Assembly (NCBI GenBank): GCA_002726235.1
Contig: PBSN01000008.1
Span: 1 to 64,000 of the forward strand
DNA length: 64,000 bases
Direction: 5' to 3'
DNA from: Nitrospiraceae bacterium
GTDB lineage: Bacteria; Nitrospirota; Nitrospiria; Nitrospirales; UBA2166
Part shown: positions 1 through 8,748 of the stretch, in pieces
Layout of the letters: each line of letters begins with the position of its first letter
Numbering within the stretch: position 1 is the first letter of the stretch
Notes under the pieces: generated by a model
Seen by the model: only the letters and a program-made list of their open reading frames with translations
What the model was told of the DNA's origin: nothing
Database searches by the model: none
Made by a program: the position numbers and the translations under genes

Positions 1-55
1 ACTACATATGTTACATTAGATACATAGATGCCAACAGTACATTGAGAGGTGCGCA

Positions 56-208
56 ATGAGGATGACACGAATTTTGATACAGGTACCAGTTTCTATGAAG
101 CACAAATTAGATGCGTTGCGCGGCCAGGGCTACAGCGTAGCGGGGTATGTTCGGGCGGTGTTGGAGCGGGAGTTGAGCAAGACCACAACAGAATCGAAAG
201 CGAGGTAG
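56..208 (+). CDS. small ribbon-helix-helix-like protein upstream of integrase
   Basis: Short reading frame of 50 codons, ATG at 56 and TAG at 206-208, preceded by GAGAGGTG a few bases upstream. The product begins MRMTRILIQVPVSMKHKLDA, a beta-strand-like stretch (residues 5-11), and continues with two predicted helices (about 14-23 and 28-43). This is the size and pattern of CopG/MetJ-type ribbon-helix-helix DNA-binding proteins, which act as dimers. The stop lies 3 bp before the integrase ATG, so the two are almost certainly co-transcribed and the integrase Shine-Dalgarno lies inside this gene's end. Inference: a regulator of the integrase or a directionality factor for excision. The assignment rests on pattern only; no catalytic residues exist to test it. 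Confidence 0.6.
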   Translation: MRMTRILIQVPVSMKHKLDALRGQGYSVAGYVRAVLERELSKTTTESKAR

Positions 209-211
209 GGG

Positions 212-1342
212 ATGGCACGAGCAGGGCGTAAAGACCGGGGATTGGTACAACGCAAAGACACAGCGGGTAAACCTGTGTGGTATGTCAGGTTATGGGACCA
301 GGGCCGGGAACGCTGGTTTGGATCATTTGCCAATAAGACACAGGCACGAGAATTCTATGAAGCACGAAAGCTCGAACAGCGTGAGGGCAAACTTTTCCCC
401 GAACAATTCCAGCGGCGTGGGCAAGTGACTTTAGAGCAAGTCATTGAAGACTACATCGCCGCGAGTACCAAGAAGTCGGTTAGCGATGATAGGCGTTATG
501 CGCGGTTGTGGTTGAAAGAGTTTCCAGGGAGCAAGATTCGAGAAGTCACGCCGAGCAGTATCGAGAAAGTTCGTCAACGGCTACTTGACCGAGGGCTCGC
601 CCCAAGCAGCACCAACCGTGCTTTGGCTTTCTTGCGGCACGTCTTGAACCTTGCGGTACGGGATGGGTTGTTGGCCGTCAGCCCAATGATTCAAGTGAAG
701 TTCCTCAAAGAGTCGCCTGGAAAGTTACGTTACCTCAGTCTGGGGGAGGAGGCGAAGGTCTGTGAGGCGATCGGTCCGATGTATGCACCGTGGGTTCGGT
801 TTGCCATTCTGACGGGACTACGCCAGATGGAGCAGTTTAGTCTTCGGTGGGAACATGTGGATCTTGAACGTGGGGTGCTCACGCTTCCCCACACGAAATC
901 AGGTGAGGTTCAATACATGCATATCAACCACGAAGCTCAAATCATCCTACGAAGCCTTGACTCGTGGCAACGATCAGTATGGGTGTTTCCCTCAGACAAT
1001 TCGAGAACACACATGCAGCCGTTGAACTTCTATCATCGACACTACATCCCGGCTGTGAAGAAAGCAGGGCTTAGCGGTGTGACATGGCATACCCTCAGAC
1101 ACACATTCGCATCAAGGTTGGCCATGAGTGGGGCTACCGAACAGGATATAGCTGCATGTCTCAGACACAGCACGACTGCCTTAGTGAAGCGATATGCGCA
1201 TTTGAGTCCATCTCACCTAAAAGGAGTTGTCGAGAAGGTGGCGCGATTTGAAGAAATCGAGGCTGGAAAAACTGAAAACTCAGTTCCAACCGAGATTAAA
1301 CCGGGGATAGAGCCTGTGGCTGATCGGGAGCAGGTAGCGTAA
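212..1342 (+). CDS. tyrosine recombinase / site-specific integrase of an integrated element
   Basis: 376-residue phage-type integrase. The N-terminal part (about 1-65) is an arm-type DNA-binding region, 72-160 a SAM-like core-binding domain, and 175-335 the catalytic domain. The catalytic set is complete: R204 (TGLRQME), K229 (TKSGE), H293 and R296 (HTLRH), H319 (LRHS) and the nucleophile Y328 (RYAHLS). The ATG at 212 has AGGTAGGGG just upstream. The gene points at, and ends 14 bp from, the 3' end of a tRNA gene at 1357, the standard geometry for elements that integrate into a tRNA 3' end. The enzyme is therefore probably intact and marks the right end of an element that continues off the left edge. 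The small DNA-binding protein upstream is its likely partner. Confidence 0.93.
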   Translation: MARAGRKDRGLVQRKDTAGKPVWYVRLWDQGRERWFGSFANKTQAREFYEARKLEQREGKLFPEQFQRRGQVTLEQVIEDYIAASTKKSVSDDRRYARLWLKEFPGSKIREVTPSSIEKVRQRLLDRGLAPSSTNRALAFLRHVLNLAVRDGLLAVSPMIQVKFLKESPGKLRYLSLGEEAKVCEAIGPMYAPWVRFAILTGLRQMEQFSLRWEHVDLERGVLTLPHTKSGEVQYMHINHEAQIILRSLDSWQRSVWVFPSDNSRTHMQPLNFYHRHYIPAVKKAGLSGVTWHTLRHTFASRLAMSGATEQDIAACLRHSTTALVKRYAHLSPSHLKGVVEKVARFEEIEAGKTENSVPTEIKPGIEPVADREQVA

Positions 1343-1356
1343 GTGGTTGATTTAAT

Positions 1357-1433
1357 TGGTGGGCCCACCAGGACTTGAACCTGGGACCAACTGATTATGA
1401 GTCAGCCGCTCTAACCAACTGAGCTATGGGCCC
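1357..1433 (-). tRNA. tRNA with CAU anticodon, probably tRNA-Ile2
   Basis: 77-nt cloverleaf on the minus strand, with an acceptor stem GGGCCCA/TGGGCCC, D arm GCTC/GAGC, anticodon stem GCTGA/TCAGT, loop CTCATAA (anticodon CAT), T arm with GTTCAAGTC, and an encoded 3' CCA (plus-strand TGG at 1357-1359). CAU-anticodon tRNAs can be elongator Met or the Ile2 species whose C34 is lysidinylated by TilS. The GGGCCCA acceptor stem resembles tRNA-Ile2 genes I recall from Deltaproteobacteria, so Ile2 is preferred; elongator Met is not excluded. It lacks initiator features. The integrase gene abuts the 3' end, making it the probable attachment site. Confidence 0.9.
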
Positions 1434-1446
1434 ACAAAAATTCCTT

Positions 1447-1558
1447 TAGCAGGGTTTCAGAAGATACAGTCAGGAGTGTTGCTCAGCGTATGTCGTTCGG
1501 ATATGCTTTTTCTTCGACCAATCCAAGGCATGGCCAGAGGATATTTTTGACCATCCTG
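1447..1558. repeat. intergenic inverted-repeat element, copy 1 (degenerate)
   Basis: A stretch just beyond the rpoD stop. It opens with TAGCAGGGTTTCAGAA and closes with TTTTTGACCATCCTG, arms that are imperfect inverted repeats of each other, and has a central GTATGTCGTTCGGATATGC. The layout parallels the elements at 5326-5484 and 18096-18216. This is the most decayed of the three. Such a structure could form a long imperfect hairpin at the end of the dnaG-rpoD transcript. Confidence 0.4.
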
Positions 1559-1574
1559 AACATTCTTCCAAAAG

Positions 1575-3386
1575 CTACACGAAATTTTTAAGCCGTTCGC
1601 TACGGCTTGGATGGCGTAGTTTCCGCAGAGCTTTTGCTTCGATCTGGCGGATACGTTCCCTGGTGACTTCAAAGTTTTGTCCGACTTCTTCAAGTGTATG
1701 GTCTGTGCTTTCACCGATCCCGAAACGCTTACGCAGTACTTTTTCTTCCCGAGGGGTTAATGCATTTAGCGAGTTTCCGATTTGTTTTTGGAGGTCGTAG
1801 CGAACCGCGGCATCGAGGGGAGAGAGTGTTTTTTTGTCCTCGATGAAATCTCCGAGATGGCTATCTTCTTCTTCGCCGATGGGTGTCTCTAGGGAAATGG
1901 GTTCTTTGGAAATTTTTAATATTTTCCGAACCTTTTCGATGGGAATATCCATTTTTTCTCCGATCTCCTCAGGGAGCGGTTCACGTCCAAGTTGCTGAAC
2001 GAGTTGGCGTGACATGCGGGTCAGTTTATTGATAGTTTCAATCATATGGACGGGAATTCGTATGGTTCGAGCCTGATCGGCAATGGCTCTGGTAATGGCT
2101 TGACGAATCCACCAAGTGGCATAGGTGCTGAATTTGTATCCCCGCTGGTATTCAAACTTATCAACGGCCTTCATGAGGCCGATATTTCCCTCCTGAATCA
2201 GATCGAGGAATTGGAGTCCACGGTTGGTGTATTTTTTCGCGATGCTGACGACCAGTCGAAGGTTGGCTTCGACGAGTTCACTTTTTCCTTGCTTCGCGCG
2301 CCGATCTGCCGACTTGAGGCGGCTGCCAGCCTCTTTCAACTCATCAGCCGAAATCAATGTGGTCTCTTCCGTTGCTTTCCGTTTTTCCATGGCCCGTTGA
2401 TAGGTGGTTGCAATTCGGGTCAGGACGTCTTTGGAAAACTTGGAAAGGCTCTTGCGTTTTTGGGCGGCAACTAGGCCTTTTGGCCTCTGGAGTTGCTCCA
2501 ATAAACGGGCTCCCTTGTCCTTGTCACCTGAGACCCCAAGACGGGATCGGCAATGAGCGATCTCACGATCCGCTTTCTCCACTTCCACTGCCAGATTTTC
2601 TATTGAACCAATCAGTTTTTCACGAACCCGCGGATGGAGGTTCATTTCGCTCACCACCTGTGTGATCTTTTTGGTGATGGTAGCTATACGTGTCTTGATC
2701 TGTCGCTTTTGTTCAATAGTCTTTGTGGTAGTGCTCCGAGTTGCCGCAATCTGAGTATTGAGCTTAGTGTGGAGTTTTTGAAGCTCGAGCATTTTCTGGA
2801 TGATGTGCTGTTTCAGGTCGGTGTCATCTTGTTGTTCCATGTCTTCATTGCCAAATGCATTATCGTTGACAGTCACGATTTCGCGGACGGTGAGTGTGTC
2901 GGATTTTAATTGATCACCAAAAAAGAGCAGGGTTTTTATGGTACTTGACATCCCAAAGACGATGGTCGAAATGTCCATTTGTCCCTGCTCAATCCGTTTC
3001 GCAATGCCAATTTCCTCTGCGCGGTTCAACAGCGAGGTGGTGCCCATCTCTTTGAGATAGAGGCGCACTGGATCATCAGTACGTGTCAATATTCCCGGCG
3101 TTAGGTCAATATCTTTTTCTTCTTCCTCTGGCTCGGGGAAATCGCTGTTTGCTGAATTTTCAAGTTCTCCATCTTCGAGTGTCTTGGCATATTGGTTTTT
3201 CCTTTGTGAGGTATCATCGAATTCAATGTCTTTTCCGCTGAAGATGGCATCTAAATTATTTATGGGCGCAGATGGAGCCATATCCATGGGTAACGTGCTG
3301 CCTAAGTCATCGTAGGTAAGGCCACGTTTCTTTCCTTTATTGCTCACAACGGTTCGATTTGCGCCATTTTGCCGATTGTGTGCCAT
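1575..3386 (-). CDS. rpoD: primary RNA polymerase sigma factor RpoD (sigma-70)
   Basis: 603-residue housekeeping sigma factor that directs RNA polymerase to -10/-35 promoters. Region 1.2 is at about 100-133 ([11 protein letters not shown]), a long non-conserved coiled-coil-rich insert at 135-365, region 2 at about 370-450 ([31 protein letters not shown]), region 3 at 455-535, and region 4 at 540-600 ([19 protein letters not shown]). The first 95 residues are low-complexity and acidic, so a normal region 1.1 is not evident. The frame is open further upstream, but ATG at 3386 has GAGGAGGGG before it, whereas an upstream start would run into dnaG. It follows dnaG by 25 bp, the classic macromolecular-synthesis pairing, here without rpsU. 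Confidence 0.97.
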   Translation of the reverse strand: MAHNRQNGANRTVVSNKGKKRGLTYDDLGSTLPMDMAPSAPINNLDAIFSGKDIEFDDTSQRKNQYAKTLEDGELENSANSDFPEPEEEEKDIDLTPGILTRTDDPVRLYLKEMGTTSLLNRAEEIGIAKRIEQGQMDISTIVFGMSSTIKTLLFFGDQLKSDTLTVREIVTVNDNAFGNEDMEQQDDTDLKQHIIQKMLELQKLHTKLNTQIAATRSTTTKTIEQKRQIKTRIATITKKITQVVSEMNLHPRVREKLIGSIENLAVEVEKADREIAHCRSRLGVSGDKDKGARLLEQLQRPKGLVAAQKRKSLSKFSKDVLTRIATTYQRAMEKRKATEETTLISADELKEAGSRLKSADRRAKQGKSELVEANLRLVVSIAKKYTNRGLQFLDLIQEGNIGLMKAVDKFEYQRGYKFSTYATWWIRQAITRAIADQARTIRIPVHMIETINKLTRMSRQLVQQLGREPLPEEIGEKMDIPIEKVRKILKISKEPISLETPIGEEEDSHLGDFIEDKKTLSPLDAAVRYDLQKQIGNSLNALTPREEKVLRKRFGIGESTDHTLEEVGQNFEVTRERIRQIEAKALRKLRHPSRSERLKNFV

Positions 3387-3411
3387 GGATATATGCCCCT
3401 CCTCGTTTAAG

Positions 3412-5232
3412 TTACTGCGCGTATGCGCTTTTCTCTTGCCGTAAGGCCTCGAGTTGAGTGTGCATGTCCTTAGTAGAGCATCCCTCACGTTCCGCAATAC
3501 GTATTTGCCGTGTGCGTTCACTGAACTGATTGTCTAGGTTGCGTGCTTTGATTCGTGACACGCACTCGCGTACGGCGCGCTCTATGGTGTGCTCTTCAAA
3601 TTCTAGTGGGCGCAACGCCAATCGTGAGATTAAGGACTCATATTCAGGATTCCGTTCACCAAAGGAGACAAAGTGTTGTGTGTGGGTGAGGTGCTCGTTT
3701 TCCGGCATCGCTCGTGCCCAGCTAAACAGCGTCTGATAGTCACGATTCAAAAACTCACTCGCTTGGAGGTCGCCAAGCCATTCTGGGTTTACCTTGCCCT
3801 GGATGACAAGTTGAAGAAGCATTTCTTCCACTTGTCCACTCTGAGGGGAAGGAGGGGGTTCCGCTATTCGGCGGATGCGTTTTGCGGGTTTGTTTGTTTT
3901 TACCGAGGCAGCACGGTGTTGCATTCGCAATGCGTGTTCATCAATCCCAAGTCGCTCCGCGATCTGTTTAAGATAAAGACTTTGGTAGCTATCCGACGTT
4001 TTGGCGATGATCGCAAGTATGGTGTCGAGGCTTTCAACGTGTGCCTCAATGGATTGATCGGTAGCCTGCGAAAGGTTGTGCCGAATCACAAAGTCGATGA
4101 GAGTTTCAGCGCCTTTCACTAACTGGTCAAAGGCGGCGGTGCCTTCTTCGCGGACGACAGTGTCCGGATCACGCTGATCAGGGAGCGTGACGACATCCAC
4201 AGAGATTCCGCGTCCAGCAAAGAGGTCAAGCATTTCGACTGCTGCTGTTCGCAAGGCTGCCCGGATACCAGCCGTGTCAGGATCGAAGACGAGCTTCAGG
4301 TTTTTTGAAAAACGTTGTATCAACGGGAGATGTGAACTCGTTAGCGCGGTTCCAAGTGTTGCGACAACGTTCTGTATTCCTGCCTGATGGAGAGCGATAA
4401 CGTCAAAATAACCTTCGACCACCATAAGAGCGTTATGGCGAGTTGCTTCCGTCCTCGCTTTTTCCATGGCATAGAGCTGTTGGCTCTTATGGAAGAGGAG
4501 AGTTTCGGGAGAATTTAGATACTTGGGTTGGGTCTTGTCAAGCACGCGCCCTCCGAAAGCAATGACGCGGTTTTGGAGATCGAAAATGGGGAAGATGATT
4601 CGGTCACGGAAACGATCGTAAACACCCGTTCGTTGTGCGCCATCTTGTGCATTGCGTGAAATGGCAACTCCAGCATCAACGAGGTCATTATCGGTCCATC
4701 CTTTTGCGTGCATTGCTTTGGCAAGTGCATCCCACGATGGGCGGGCAAATCCCAGCCGAAAAGTCCGTATGGTCTCTTCTTGTATGGCCCGTGTATTCAA
4801 ATATTCCATCCCTCGTTTTCCAAGCGAGTCGTGCCAGAGCGAAGTCTCAAAAAAATTGGCGACATCTTCGTTGAGTTGAATGAGGGTCTCGCGACGTCGT
4901 GCGATTTTGTCTCCTCCAGGGTGATCGCTTACGGAGGGAACATGAATGCCAACACGGTCAGCCACCTGCCTCACAGCAGAGGTAAATGATTCCCCGTTTA
5001 TTTTCATAATAAACGAAAAGATATCGCCTCCGGTTCCACAGCCAAAGCAGTGGAACATTTGGCGGGACGGACTTACTGTAAAGGAGGGAGTTTTTTCGCT
5101 GTGAAAGGGACATAGTCCCTTAAAATTTTGCCCAGCCTTATCGACGCGTAAATGGGCAGATACTATCTCAACAATATCGGCCCGTTCTCGAATGCGCTGG
5201 ATGATGTCTTCAGGGATGATTCGTGGGTTCAC
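3412..5232 (-). CDS. dnaG: DNA primase DnaG
   Basis: 606-residue bacterial primase that lays down RNA primers at the fork together with the replicative helicase. The N-terminal CHC2 zinc finger is complete (C41, H44, C62, C65). The catalytic TOPRIM core follows, with E273 in [10 protein letters not shown] and the D317-P-D319 acidic pair in LVFDPDTAG, and a C-terminal helicase-binding region extends from about 430. The start is GTG at 5232, 6 nt after AGGAG. It is co-transcribed with rpoD downstream, and a good sigma-70-type promoter lies 37-66 bp upstream. Length is normal for the family. Confidence 0.97.
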   Translation of the reverse strand: MNPRIIPEDIIQRIRERADIVEIVSAHLRVDKAGQNFKGLCPFHSEKTPSFTVSPSRQMFHCFGCGTGGDIFSFIMKINGESFTSAVRQVADRVGIHVPSVSDHPGGDKIARRRETLIQLNEDVANFFETSLWHDSLGKRGMEYLNTRAIQEETIRTFRLGFARPSWDALAKAMHAKGWTDNDLVDAGVAISRNAQDGAQRTGVYDRFRDRIIFPIFDLQNRVIAFGGRVLDKTQPKYLNSPETLLFHKSQQLYAMEKARTEATRHNALMVVEGYFDVIALHQAGIQNVVATLGTALTSSHLPLIQRFSKNLKLVFDPDTAGIRAALRTAAVEMLDLFAGRGISVDVVTLPDQRDPDTVVREEGTAAFDQLVKGAETLIDFVIRHNLSQATDQSIEAHVESLDTILAIIAKTSDSYQSLYLKQIAERLGIDEHALRMQHRAASVKTNKPAKRIRRIAEPPPSPQSGQVEEMLLQLVIQGKVNPEWLGDLQASEFLNRDYQTLFSWARAMPENEHLTHTQHFVSFGERNPEYESLISRLALRPLEFEEHTIERAVRECVSRIKARNLDNQFSERTRQIRIAEREGCSTKDMHTQLEALRQEKSAYAQ

Positions 5233-5268
5233 CGATACTCCTATCCCAAGAGTAAATACAACCGACCA

Positions 5269-5298
5269 ATGATATCAAGCAGCAAACTTTTCTGTCAA
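5269..5298 (-). promoter_or_regulatory. sigma-70-type promoter for dnaG-rpoD
   Basis: On the minus strand TTGACA (5293-5298) is followed after 18 bp by TATCAT (5269-5274), about 35 bp before the dnaG GTG. The -35 is a perfect consensus match; the -10 matches four of six. The position suits a short-leader promoter for the primase/sigma operon. Confidence 0.5.
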
Positions 5299-5325
5299 AA
5301 CATGTTGACTCGTCCAAGAGCGTTG

Positions 5326-5484
5326 CAGGGTGTCAAAAACGATCCCCTTGATGAGTGCGCTATCGTCACAACTGTTCGCAGGATGGTTCCAAGAGAGGTT
5401 GCCGCAACACGAGGAGGTGAGTATCGTTGCGGTACGTTGAGGCTTGGAGAAATGGCGAGGACTCTAGTTTCAACATCCTGCTAG
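5326..5484. repeat. intergenic inverted-repeat element, copy 2
   Basis: The left arm CAGGGTGTCAAAAA (5326-5339) and right arm TTTCAACATCCTG (5468-5480) are imperfect inverted repeats, with TGCGGTACGTTGAGG near the middle. The right end stops 4 bp from the stop codon of the HIT gene. Arms and centre match the element after uvrC when that one is reverse-complemented. The layout resembles, from memory, a dispersed repeat in Nitrospira genomes; that attribution was not checked. Confidence 0.55.
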
Positions 5485-5488
5485 TTTC

Positions 5489-5833
5489 TCAACCGGGGGG
5501 CCATCCCATTTGGCGCCCTCCCAAGACGTGGAAATGAAGATGGTTGACGGTTTGGCCGCCGTTTTTCCCAGTATTCAAAACGTATCGGTACCCTTCCTCA
5601 CAGATTCCTGTGAGTGAGGCCACTTGCTGGCAAAGGCCCATGAGGTGACCAAAGATAGCGATATCGTTTTCTCCGAGCTCTCTTGCAGAAGCTACATGTT
5701 GTTTTGGTACGACCAAAAAATGAGTGGGTGCCTGGGGATTGATATCGTTAAATGCGACTCCAATTTCGTCTTCTAGCAAAAAGTTTGTGCGATGAGGGTT
5801 TTCAATTAGTTGGCAAAAAATGCATTCAGTCAT
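5489..5833 (-). CDS. HIT family nucleotide-binding hydrolase (HinT-like)
   Basis: 114-residue histidine triad protein, a small cytoplasmic dimer that hydrolyses purine nucleoside phosphoramidates in characterised members. The HxHxHxx active-site motif is present near the C-terminus (HLHFHVLGG), and CIFCQL at residues 4-9 is the usual N-terminal cysteine pair. The frame is open upstream, but the ATG at 5833 gives the family start and overlaps the hisIE stop by 8 bp (ATGACTGA), implying translational coupling. It is the last gene of the long rho-to-his run. A direct role in histidine synthesis is not implied; the substrate cannot be read from sequence. Confidence 0.93.
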   Translation of the reverse strand: MTECIFCQLIENPHRTNFLLEDEIGVAFNDINPQAPTHFLVVPKQHVASARELGENDIAIFGHLMGLCQQVASLTGICEEGYRYVLNTGKNGGQTVNHLHFHVLGGRQMGWPPG

Positions 5834-6533
5834 GTGTGCCCTCGTTCTTGTACCCGTCTTTCCGATGACCAGATATACCGTATCGGTTGGCAAGTTCTTG
5901 ATAGAGTTCTTGAGGAGGAATGTCATGAAACCCCAAGACAATAAGCACGTGAAAAAGCAGGTCGGAGGTTTCAGCGATGATCTCGCTGCGGTTTTGGTTT
6001 TTTGATCCGAGGATCATTTCCCCAGCTTCTTCCGTGATTTTTTTGAGAATTCGATCTTGCCCTGCCTGCATTAAGGTCGACACATACGATCGAGCGTTCG
6101 GATGTTTCCGGCGGTTTACGATGATGTCATAAAGACGATCAATCACACCTCCACGTACGTGTGGTAATGCGTTATCTGTAGATTCTTTCGCGGCAGGCCA
6201 AGCGAGCGAAAAGAAACATGATGGTTCGCCGGTATGGCATGCGGGTCCCATTGGTTCAACCTTGACAACCAATGTATCGTGATCGCAATCTACGAACAGC
6301 TCGCGCACTTGCTGATAGTGTCCAGATGTCGCTCCCTTTTCCCATAGTTCCTGGCGAGAACGACTCCAAAAATGGACGTGTTTGGTTTCGATCGTTTTAT
6401 TTATGGCCTCCCGATTCATGTAGGCCATCATCAAAATTGTCCCATCCCGCCAATCTTGGATGATTGCAGGAATCAATCCTTGTGCATCATAGGTGAGTGA
6501 TTCCATATTAATCGGCATGGTTGTATTCTTCAT
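5826..6533 (-). CDS. hisIE: bifunctional phosphoribosyl-AMP cyclohydrolase / phosphoribosyl-ATP pyrophosphatase HisIE
   Basis: 235-residue fusion catalysing histidine steps 2 and 3. The HisI domain occupies about 10-115, with [12 protein letters not shown], the metal-binding DCDHDT and the CHTGEPSCF cysteine pair. The HisE all-helical domain occupies about 125-220, with TEEAGEM and ETSDLLFH. The ATG at 6533 overlaps the end of hisF by 26 bp; an in-frame ATG at 6518 is an alternative and would overlap by 11 bp. The fused form is common in Proteobacteria and Nitrospirota. Confidence 0.95.
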   Translation of the reverse strand: MKNTTMPINMESLTYDAQGLIPAIIQDWRDGTILMMAYMNREAINKTIETKHVHFWSRSRQELWEKGATSGHYQQVRELFVDCDHDTLVVKVEPMGPACHTGEPSCFFSLAWPAAKESTDNALPHVRGGVIDRLYDIIVNRRKHPNARSYVSTLMQAGQDRILKKITEEAGEMILGSKNQNRSEIIAETSDLLFHVLIVLGFHDIPPQELYQELANRYGISGHRKDGYKNEGTHD

Positions 6534-7320
6534 TCAATCTGACCAGAATGTGGTTCGCATGCAGATAGGCTTTGGCTTCTTGAACAGTATGCTGACCGTA
6601 GTGAAAAATTGACGCAACCAGAACGGCATCGGCTTTTCCCTTCTTGAGTCCGTCAGCAAGATGGTTCAGACTCCCAGCTCCTCCAGAGGCGATAACTGGG
6701 ATTGTCACAGCTTCTGAAACCGCGGCTGTGAGTTCCAGGTCGTATCCTTCGCCTGTCCCATCGCGATCCATGCTGGTTAAAAGAATTTCACCGGCCCCAT
6801 ATTCTTTCACCGTTTGTGCCCACTCAATGACATCATGGCCGCTTGGTTTCCGTCCACCATGAGTGAAGACCTGCCATGATCGTTGGTTTGCTTCCCCGTG
6901 AGCGGAGTCGGGTTGGGATTGGCGTTTCGCATCGATTGCAACAACAATACATTGTGTGCCGAATCGCCCCGCGGCTTCTCGTATCAATTCAGGGTTTTTC
7001 ACCGCAGCCGTATTGATACTGACCTTGTCAGCCCCAGCTTTCAAAAGAGCACGAATGTCATCGGATGTGCGAATGCCGCCCCCTACAGTCAAGGGCATAA
7101 AAATCTTCTCCGCGGTTCGCGTGACGATATCAATAATTGTCGACCGACCTTCGTGTGAGGCAGTAATGTCGAGAAAACATAACTCGTCGGCTCCATCGCG
7201 GTCGTATATCGCTGCTACTTCAACAGGGTCGCCGGCATCCCTGAGATGCTCAAATGAGACTCCCTTGACAACTCGCCCATCCTTGACATCGAGACATGGA
7301 ATAATGCGTTTCGCGATCAT
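6508..7320 (-). CDS. hisF: imidazole glycerol phosphate synthase cyclase subunit HisF
   Basis: 270-residue TIM-barrel enzyme that uses ammonia channelled from HisH to convert PRFAR into imidazole glycerol phosphate and AICAR. It begins [15 protein letters not shown], with catalytic D11; the second catalytic aspartate is in VVAIDAKRQ. The phosphate-binding loops [10 protein letters not shown] and ASGGAGSL are intact. It is some 15 residues longer than usual, from an insertion after KRQ. The start overlaps the hisA stop by 4 bp. Its glutaminase partner hisH is two genes upstream. Confidence 0.96.
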   Translation of the reverse strand: MIAKRIIPCLDVKDGRVVKGVSFEHLRDAGDPVEVAAIYDRDGADELCFLDITASHEGRSTIIDIVTRTAEKIFMPLTVGGGIRTSDDIRALLKAGADKVSINTAAVKNPELIREAAGRFGTQCIVVAIDAKRQSQPDSAHGEANQRSWQVFTHGGRKPSGHDVIEWAQTVKEYGAGEILLTSMDRDGTGEGYDLELTAAVSEAVTIPVIASGGAGSLNHLADGLKKGKADAVLVASIFHYGQHTVQEAKAYLHANHILVRLNEEYNHAD

Positions 7321-8078
7321 GGTAATTGTGTTGAACTGTCTACTTGAGATGGGGAGGCTGGGTTGAGGGTTGCAATCGCTTTCGACAGATCAATGTTTCC
7401 ATCATATAGTGCTTTTCCAACGATGACCCCTGTGACGGATGGAACATTGAACTGTAGGGCAAGAAGATCATCAATTCCCGACACTCCTCCGGACACGATG
7501 AGGGGGATATTTGTTGCTATCGTGATATCCCGAATCGCATCGATATTGGGCCCGGTTTTCATCCCGTCACGACTGATATCGGTAAAGACTACCGCGGCTA
7601 GTGCACAATCATCAAGTTTGTTGAGGACGGTAAGGGGGGTGACTGTCGATTGCTCTACCCAACCTTGCCATGCCACATAGCCGTCTTTTACATCAAGGCT
7701 GATGATGATGCGGTGTGGGAAATGGGTACATGCTTCTCTGATAATGGAGGGTTTCATGACGGCAGTGGTGCCGAGGATGACCCACTGTACACCCATATCG
7801 AGATAGGTGCTGATTGTGGAAATGTCACGGATGCCTCCGCCGACTTCAACGGGAATTTTGAGTGTGGAAACGATTTCCTGAATCTCCTTGAGATGACGTG
7901 GCTTGCCGTCCACTGCTCCATTGAGGTCGACCAGATGAAGCCGTTGTGCGCCTTGAGTTTCCCATTGTGTTGCCATCATCACCGGATTATCTGAATACAC
8001 GGTTTCAGCACTCAGGTCTCCCTGACGCAACCGAACGCATCGCCCATCTTTGATGTCAATGGCTGGAATGATTACCAT
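7317..8078 (-). CDS. hisA: phosphoribosylformimino-5-aminoimidazole carboxamide ribotide isomerase HisA
   Basis: 253-residue TIM barrel performing the ProFAR-to-PRFAR Amadori rearrangement (step 4). The catalytic D8 (IPAIDIKDG) and the second aspartate in ISLDVKDG are present, with VGGGIRD and VSGGVSG as the two phosphate loops. GGGAG precedes the ATG at 8078. It overlaps hisF by ATGA and lies 4 bp after the lipoprotein gene. The last dozen residues are a polar tail of no recognised function. Confidence 0.96.
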   Translation of the reverse strand: MVIIPAIDIKDGRCVRLRQGDLSAETVYSDNPVMMATQWETQGAQRLHLVDLNGAVDGKPRHLKEIQEIVSTLKIPVEVGGGIRDISTISTYLDMGVQWVILGTTAVMKPSIIREACTHFPHRIIISLDVKDGYVAWQGWVEQSTVTPLTVLNKLDDCALAAVVFTDISRDGMKTGPNIDAIRDITIATNIPLIVSGGVSGIDDLLALQFNVPSVTGVIVGKALYDGNIDLSKAIATLNPASPSQVDSSTQLP

Positions 8079-8082
8079 GATG

Positions 8083-8748
8083 TTACTCCCATCCCTGAGC
8101 TAGAACCTGTTTGATTCCGTCCTCGGCAAGCTCCTTGGCTGTGAGCCAACGCCGGCGCTGAAGAAAGCCCTGGAGATCAGATGTCATGGGACGTTGGGTC
8201 TCAAAGAAGTGTCCCACCCATAGGGTGCTCCCATCACGCACACTCACCAGCCGTGTTTCAAACCCAACAGAGGCTGGCTGACTGATGCCTACCGCATTGC
8301 CAACACGATCTTGATATTGACTTACGCTGCCAAGCAAAATCGTGTTGGCTTCAAGCACCTCTCCGATCTTTCTGGCGATGGTATATGAGGGGTCTTTGTT
8401 GAGAGGTGGGAGTGTGAACTCATTGACCGCAATTTTGACTTTGTCGGGTGGAATTAGAGAGACCGAGAATTTTTTGCGGAGGTTCTTGTAAAATAGATCT
8501 GTCATCGTAGCGGGTGCAGTTGGATCGACGACACTGTTGCTCAGTAGAAATTGGCGCGTGGAATATTCCGATGAGTCAAGCTGAAAAGGCAGAATTGCGA
8601 TTGGTGGGATTACCTTCCCGCGGAAGTCTGGTGATGTGACGATCTGGACTGTGGAAGGGCTGCATGCACAGACCACAATCGCAAGTGCCGTGACTACCCA
8701 CGTTCTCAGGTGAGAAGCGAAAAGTTCTTGAGGATTTGTATGCCCCAT
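8083..8748 (-). CDS. putative lipoprotein (GNA1162/CsgG-like) inside the his genes
   Basis: 221-residue protein with a hydrophobic signal (about 15-27) and a cysteine cluster CAC at 27-29 that can serve as a lipobox. The body starts IAILPFQ and has LLGSVSQYQDR, PASVGFETRL and a late RRRWLTAKELAEDG, a pattern I recognise from DUF799/GNA1162-type lipoproteins related to the N-terminal domain of CsgG/TolB-like proteins. Role unknown; these are outer-membrane-associated proteins. The ATG at 8748 lies 43 bp inside hisH and the stop is 4 bp before hisA, so it is embedded in the his transcript. It has no evident link to histidine synthesis. Confidence 0.75.
   Translation of the reverse strand: MGHTNPQELFASHLRTWVVTALAIVVCACSPSTVQIVTSPDFRGKVIPPIAILPFQLDSSEYSTRQFLLSNSVVDPTAPATMTDLFYKNLRKKFSVSLIPPDKVKIAVNEFTLPPLNKDPSYTIARKIGEVLEANTILLGSVSQYQDRVGNAVGISQPASVGFETRLVSVRDGSTLWVGHFFETQRPMTSDLQGFLQRRRWLTAKELAEDGIKQVLAQGWE

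Noticed and set aside
49-231. 60-codon plus-strand frame at the left edge
   Set aside because: It is a different frame of the same DNA as the 56-208 gene. The latter has a ribosome site, a coherent strand-helix-helix pattern and ends just before int; this one has neither.
1357-1433. Initiator or elongator tRNA-Met reading of the CAU tRNA
   Set aside because: Initiator is excluded by the paired first acceptor base pair and lack of the three-GC anticodon stem. Elongator Met is possible, but the acceptor and overall form resemble Ile2.
1457-1714. 85-codon minus-strand frame next to rpoD
   Set aside because: It overlaps the rpoD 3' end in another frame and covers the inverted-repeat element; no ribosome site.
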